Part shown: positions 8,359 to 12,200 of the stretch, piece after piece
Layout of the letters: the number at the start of each line of letters is the position of its first letter
How positions within the stretch are numbered: the first letter of the stretch is position 1
Assembly (NCBI GenBank): GCA_015061765.1
Contig: SUVZ01000078.1
Location: 1-12,200 of the forward strand
Origin: Lentisphaerota bacterium
Lineage (GTDB): Bacteria > Verrucomicrobiota > Kiritimatiellia > RFP12 > UBA1067
Length of the DNA: 12,200 bases
Direction: 5' to 3'
Notes under the pieces: generated by a model
The model's input: the letters and a program-made list of their open reading frames with translations, nothing else
What the model was told of the DNA's origin: nothing
Databases searched by the model: none
Program-made: the position numbers and the translations under genes

Positions 8359-8916
8359 ATGCTCTGCGAACTTTGCAAACACAATGACGCCGAAACCGTC
8401 CTGCACCGCAAGGACGCGAATGGCGAAGACGAAGAGCTGTACGTCTGCAAGAAATGCCTTGCGGCGGCCGACGCATCTTCGGAAGCCAATGCCAAAAGCG
8501 CGTCTGTAAAATTCAAGCCGACAATCATCACCCCCGATGGCGAACCGCCGCCGGAGTTCATACAGAACTTTCTCGACGCGGCGGTCGGGCTCATCGAAGG
8601 CGTGGTGAAGTCGGACAGTATCCCAAAGGAGCCAAAATGCCAGGTGTGCGGCTCGACATGGGAAAAGATCAAGGAAACGAGAACGATCGGATGCCCGGAC
8701 TGCTGGTCGCAGTTCGCGAATGAGATACAGAAAGAGTTTCTCTTCGGTTCCTACGGGCCGAAGCACGTCGGCAAGATCCCCGAAAAGACTTCGGACGGAA
8801 AGCCCTCCCGCGCTTTCCTAGAGAAGGAGCTCAAGGATGCGGTGGCCAAGCAGAACTACCGCAAGGCGGCGCGGATAAGAAAACAGCTTGATGCATTGGA
8901 CGGGGGCGGCAAATGA
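8359..8916 (+). CDS. mcsA: McsA-like zinc protein with UVR motif
   Basis: A 185-residue protein, the same size as B. subtilis McsA. It has four CxxC pairs (C3/C6, C30/C33, C94/C97, C112/C115), expected to bind two zinc ions, and a C-terminal UVR (UvrB/UvrC-type) helical motif at about 153-181 (FLEKELKDAVAKQNYRKAARIRKQL). McsA in Firmicutes is the activator of the arginine kinase McsB and helps bring substrates to ClpC; it also senses metals and thiol stress. Directly downstream lie the mcsB-like gene (ATGA overlap) and clpC, the standard order, but ctsR, the usual first gene and repressor, is absent. No convincing Shine-Dalgarno precedes the ATG, only 3 nt past the previous stop, so translation probably depends on coupling. 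The stretch 35-60 between the zinc pairs is not conserved to my eye. Confidence 0.92.
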   Translation: MLCELCKHNDAETVLHRKDANGEDEELYVCKKCLAAADASSEANAKSASVKFKPTIITPDGEPPPEFIQNFLDAAVGLIEGVVKSDSIPKEPKCQVCGSTWEKIKETRTIGCPDCWSQFANEIQKEFLFGSYGPKHVGKIPEKTSDGKPSRAFLEKELKDAVAKQNYRKAARIRKQLDALDGGGK

Positions 8917-9737
8917 CAATCGAACCTTCCGACATCATTTCAGACGGTTACGTGCGCATCTACCGGCAGCGCACGGACATCCCCTTCATCCCCGACAACA
9001 TCCTCAACATCGAGACGGAGTTCCATTCGCTTCCGCGTCTGCACGCCGCTTTCACCGGAACGGCAAAGAAGGAGGCGGAGCTCGCCGGAGAGATGCCGTT
9101 CGCATGGAATCCGAAATTCGGATACGTCACATCCAGACCCGAATTCTGCGGCACCGGACTTGAGGTATCTGCCCTTCTCCACCTTGAAGGACTCCATCTG
9201 ATCGGCGATCTCGACCCTGCGCTGAACGCCCTCTACGGTCTTCGTATGCGCTACTTGGGCTGTTGCGGCGATGGGCTTAGGAATGCCGCCCACCTTTTCC
9301 GCGTCTCGAACGCAAGCATGCTCGGGGCCGACGAACGCGACATCGTATCACGCACGGGCAGAGTGCTTTCCGACCTTGTCCATCAGGAGACGAATGCGCG
9401 CATCCGCCTTGTCGAAGAGATGCCGCGTGTGTTCGAAGATGCGATATCGCGTTCCATCGCGATTCTGAGGTCGTGCAGGCTTCTCTCCGAATGGGAGTTC
9501 CTGGATATCATATCCCCCCTTCGCATTGCGGCCGAACTCGAGTTCCTCGACAATTTCACGCGCGAGGAGGCGCTTGCCCTCACACGCCCCAGGATAAACC
9601 TTCCGCAGGCTCCGTTCCCGTCTACCGTCGAAGAGCAGAGGGAGAAGGACAGGCGCGACGCCGCGCTTGCGGACAAGGTGAACAGAAGATTCAAAAGCGT
9701 GCGGCTGAACGCACGCGGCAAGGATTGGCTTACATGA
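8913..9737 (+). CDS. McsB-like protein, ATP:guanido phosphotransferase fold, N-terminally reduced (probable pseudokinase)
   Basis: A 274-residue protein against about 350-360 for true McsB. From about residue 63 it follows McsB: FAWNPKFGYVTSRP, GTGLEVSALLHLEGL (80-94), a GDG turn (119-121) followed by FRVSN (129-133), ERDIV (141-145), LRSCRLLS (185-192) and a C-terminal KDRRDAAL element (245-252) like the RDIRRAAL of McsB. McsB phosphorylates arginines to mark proteins for ClpCP. Missing here is most of the N-terminal half: no SRIRLAR-type ATP-binding motif and no NEEDHIR-type catalytic loop. At best ISDGYVRI (9-16) is a decayed version. The active-site TSCPTN segment reads TSRPEF (73-78), with no Cys at the aligned position. 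The mcsA frame runs to this start, so the missing part is not hidden upstream. The start overlaps mcsA (ATGA). Most likely an inactive adaptor or regulator; activity cannot be excluded. Confidence 0.85.
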   Translation: MTIEPSDIISDGYVRIYRQRTDIPFIPDNILNIETEFHSLPRLHAAFTGTAKKEAELAGEMPFAWNPKFGYVTSRPEFCGTGLEVSALLHLEGLHLIGDLDPALNALYGLRMRYLGCCGDGLRNAAHLFRVSNASMLGADERDIVSRTGRVLSDLVHQETNARIRLVEEMPRVFEDAISRSIAILRSCRLLSEWEFLDIISPLRIAAELEFLDNFTREEALALTRPRINLPQAPFPSTVEEQREKDRRDAALADKVNRRFKSVRLNARGKDWLT

Positions 9738-12200
9738 ACGAAATATATTCCCCCTACGCCAGACAGGCCCTCGATGGAGCAGAGGCCGTGGCACGCCACT
9801 ACAACCACGCCTACATCGGAACCGAGCATGTGCTGGCATGCATCCTGAAGATGGAAAACTGCAGCGCCTGCAAGCGTCTTGCCGCCCTTGGACTCGACAA
9901 TGAAGACCTCGGCATGGAACTCGATCGGATGATCGGCCGGGGTGACGCCCTCATGTCACGCGGTGCGCTTCAGCTCACCGCAAGAACGAAGAAGGTGCTT
10001 GAATTCGCAAAGATCGAGGCCGCGCGCATGAAGGCCGACAAGATCGGCACGGAACACATCGTGACCGCCATGCTCCGTGAAGGCGAATCCGTCGGCGCCC
10101 AGATACTGTTCGGGCACGAAGTTACCGCCGATTCATTCCTCAAGGCTCTCGATTCCGCCCCTGCTGCCAATAATGGGTCTACTTCAGACGGACCTGTCCA
10201 CATCGAGGATGATGACAACGACGAGGATCTGGCCGTTCCGCAGGATGCCGCCAAGCCGAAGGAAGGCAAAAAAGGCAAGACCCCTGCCTTGAACACCTAT
10301 GGACGCGACCTGACGAAGGCCGCCGAGAAAGGCGAACTCGATCCTGTCATTGGAAGAAAGCAGGAGATTGAGCGAATCATCCAGGTGCTTTCGCGCAGAA
10401 CCAAGAACAACGCCGTCCTGATCGGAGAGGCCGGTGTCGGCAAGACCGCCGTAGTGGAAGGTCTTGCGGAGGCCATCGCTTCCGGCGACGCGCCAGAGCG
10501 CATGCGCTCAAAACGCGTCATCTCACTTGACATGACGCGCGTCGTCGCGGGGACCATGTACCGCGGCCAGTTCGAGGAGCGTCTGAAACAGCTTATCGAA
10601 GAGGCGAAAAACGCCAAAAACTGCATTCTCTTTCTGGACGAGATACATACGCTTGTCGGAGCCGGCGGCTCGGAAGGCGCAATGGATGCCGCAAACATCC
10701 TCAAACCTTCTCTCGCCCGTGGCGAAATACAGGTCGTCGGCGCAACGACACTGAAGGAATACCACAAGTCCATCGAGAAGGACGCCGCACTTGAACGCCG
10801 TTTCCAGAGCGTGATGGTCAACGAACCCTCCCAGGATGACACGATCGAGATCCTCAAGGGAATCGCTCCACGCTACGAAAAGCACCACAACGTGAAATAC
10901 GAGCCGGACGCCCTCACGGCGGCAGTCCGTCTCACCTCACGCTACCTTCCGTCACGTCTTCTCCCTGACAAGGCAATCGACGCAATCGACGAAACCGGTT
11001 CACGCGTCCGCATGCGCAACGCAGTGCGTCCTCCGGATCTCAAGCAGGACGAGGAGAAGATCGCCGAACTCAACCTCAAGAAGCAGAACGCCGCCAACAA
11101 AAGCGACTATGAGGAGGCGGCAAAATGGCGTGACGCCGAAAAGGCGGCGAAGGCGGAACTGAAACGGAAACTTGACGCATGGCGCGCCGAACACGCTGAG
11201 AAGCTCGTAGCCGTCACCGCTGACGACATCGCCGCCACCGTCGCCTCCATAAGCGGCGTCCCCGTGGAACGCATGAGCTTTGCGGCTGCGGAGAAGCTGC
11301 TTGGAATCGAAAAGGAACTCAACAACGTCGTCGTCGGCCAGAGCGAGGCGATATCATCCATCGCAAGAGCGCTGCGCCGCAGCCGCGCAAATCTCGGCGA
11401 CCCCAAACGCCCCATCGGCAGTTTCCTTTTCCTCGGTCCTACAGGAGTCGGCAAGACCCTTCTAGCCAAGATGCTTGCGGAAAAGGTATATGGCGACCCT
11501 AAAGCCCTCATATCGCTCGACATGACGGAGTTCTCGGACAAGTTCACATCCTCGCGTCTTGTGGGTGCGCCGCCTGGATACGTAGGATACGACGAAGGTG
11601 GACAGCTCACCGAACGCGTACGCCGCAGACCGTATTCAGTTGTCCTCTTCGATGAATTCGAAAAGGCCTCCCCCGATGTCATGAACATGCTTCTCCAGAT
11701 TCTTGACGAAGGCAAGCTGACGGACGGGCAAGGGCGCGTCGTGGACTTCAGGAACACCATAATAATCGCAACGGCGAATCTCGGATTCGATTTCGCGCGC
11801 GAGGGACAGTCCTTTGGATTCTCCCAGGAGGAGGCATCCACTTCGTACGAAACGCTCAAAGAGAAGCTTATGTCCGAAACGAAGCGTACGTTCCGTCCTG
11901 AGCTTCTCAACCGTTTTGACGAAACGATTGTCTTCCGCAAGCTCGACACGAAGAACGTGGAAGTGATCCTCAACCTCGAACTGGCGCTTCTGCGCAGCCG
12001 CCTCTCGGAGAAGGACATGACGCTCGACTTCGACAAGAAGGCTGTGGCATTCCTCGTCAAGCAGGGTTCGGACGAAGCGATGGGCGCACGTCCCCTTCGC
12101 CGCGCAGTGCAGCGTTACGTGGAGGATCCGCTTGCGGAACTGCTTCTCGGAGAGTCTCTCAAGCCGGGCAAGATCAAAGGCACCCTGGCAAAAGACGGCG
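9734..12200 (+). CDS. clpC: ATP-dependent Clp protease ATPase subunit ClpC, partial (last residues off the right edge)
   Basis: 822 codons are visible with no stop. ClpC is about 810-850 residues, so only a short C-terminal piece is missing. It is a double-ring AAA+ unfoldase that feeds ClpP. In order: two Clp_N repeats (about 1-140), each with a GTEH motif (29-32, 105-108) whose Glu binds phosphoarginine in B. subtilis ClpC; an acidic/Lys linker (about 155-185); NBD1 with Walker A GEAGVGKT (231-238) and Walker B LFLDEIH (D302, E303); the ClpC-type middle domain with a UVR motif (about 456-480); and NBD2 with Walker A GPTGVGKT (568-575) and Walker B LFDEFEKA (D640, E641). FGF (694-696) sits where ClpC has its ClpP-docking V/I/L-G-F loop. 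Sensor 1 reads TANLG instead of the usual TSNLG/VG. ATG 9734 overlaps the mcsB-like stop (ATGA), with AAGGA (9720-9724) upstream. Confidence 0.97.
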   Translation, partial: MNEIYSPYARQALDGAEAVARHYNHAYIGTEHVLACILKMENCSACKRLAALGLDNEDLGMELDRMIGRGDALMSRGALQLTARTKKVLEFAKIEAARMKADKIGTEHIVTAMLREGESVGAQILFGHEVTADSFLKALDSAPAANNGSTSDGPVHIEDDDNDEDLAVPQDAAKPKEGKKGKTPALNTYGRDLTKAAEKGELDPVIGRKQEIERIIQVLSRRTKNNAVLIGEAGVGKTAVVEGLAEAIASGDAPERMRSKRVISLDMTRVVAGTMYRGQFEERLKQLIEEAKNAKNCILFLDEIHTLVGAGGSEGAMDAANILKPSLARGEIQVVGATTLKEYHKSIEKDAALERRFQSVMVNEPSQDDTIEILKGIAPRYEKHHNVKYEPDALTAAVRLTSRYLPSRLLPDKAIDAIDETGSRVRMRNAVRPPDLKQDEEKIAELNLKKQNAANKSDYEEAAKWRDAEKAAKAELKRKLDAWRAEHAEKLVAVTADDIAATVASISGVPVERMSFAAAEKLLGIEKELNNVVVGQSEAISSIARALRRSRANLGDPKRPIGSFLFLGPTGVGKTLLAKMLAEKVYGDPKALISLDMTEFSDKFTSSRLVGAPPGYVGYDEGGQLTERVRRRPYSVVLFDEFEKASPDVMNMLLQILDEGKLTDGQGRVVDFRNTIIIATANLGFDFAREGQSFGFSQEEASTSYETLKEKLMSETKRTFRPELLNRFDETIVFRKLDTKNVEVILNLELALLRSRLSEKDMTLDFDKKAVAFLVKQGSDEAMGARPLRRAVQRYVEDPLAELLLGESLKPGKIKGTLAKDG

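Noticed and set aside
7771..8766. Minus-strand open frame of 331 codons across the rodZ-like gene and mcsA
   Set aside because: It is Cys/Arg/Phe-rich with no domain, and lies opposite two genes that make sense in order and coupling.
8913..9737. The short McsB as an assembly frameshift with its N-terminal half in another frame upstream
   Set aside because: The upstream bases are fully used by McsA, which reads intact to its UVR motif and a normal length, so no room remains for the missing half.
11107..12060. Minus-strand open frame of 317 codons across clpC
   Set aside because: It is Ser/Arg-rich shadow translation opposite the conserved NBD2 of ClpC.

Overview
The window looks like chromosomal DNA of a GC-rich bacterium, probably from the PVC group (Verrucomicrobiota / Lentisphaerota / Kiritimatiellota-like). 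That placement is an inference: the McsA-McsB-ClpC cluster follows FtsK and a RodZ-like gene, there is no ctsR, and a di-heme peroxidase and a CorA of the type common in Firmicutes sit next door. No rRNA, tRNA, CRISPR array, insertion sequence or phage gene was seen. Coding density is very high, and the only non-coding gaps are about 52 bp (788-839) and 75 bp (1740-1814).

Left part, minus strand (1-1739): a membrane-anchored di-heme cytochrome c peroxidase/MauG-family gene is followed by a CorA-family divalent metal transporter that runs off the left edge. A 75-bp divergent intergenic region then carries back-to-back extended -10 promoters. Each start codon lies only 7-10 nt downstream of its -10 box, so both transcripts are predicted to be nearly leaderless.

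Right part, plus strand (1815-12200): eight genes are packed head to tail with seven junctions that overlap by 1-20 nt or are separated by only 3 nt. The order is ftsH (AAA+ membrane protease), cdaA/dacA (c-di-AMP cyclase), a 53-residue CdaR/YbbR-like membrane-anchor protein, ftsK (DNA translocase), a RodZ-like HTH membrane protein, mcsA, an mcsB-like gene, and clpC (cut by the right edge). This looks like one translationally coupled operon joining membrane and cytosolic proteolysis, c-di-AMP signalling, chromosome segregation/division and cell shape.

The families themselves are known. The interest lies in several reduced or altered components. The McsB homologue has lost the N-terminal half that holds the kinase motifs, while ClpC keeps both GTEH pockets used to bind phosphoarginine in Bacillus. 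CdaR is reduced to its anchor. The RodZ-like protein has a long Pro-rich cytoplasmic linker and lacks a recognisable periplasmic domain. CdaA has DGG instead of DGA, and the peroxidase seems to lack the usual catalytic Glu and the His of the PYFHDG motif. I see no wholly new system. The best candidate for undescribed biology is a phosphoarginine-type Clp module whose 'kinase' is probably not a kinase.
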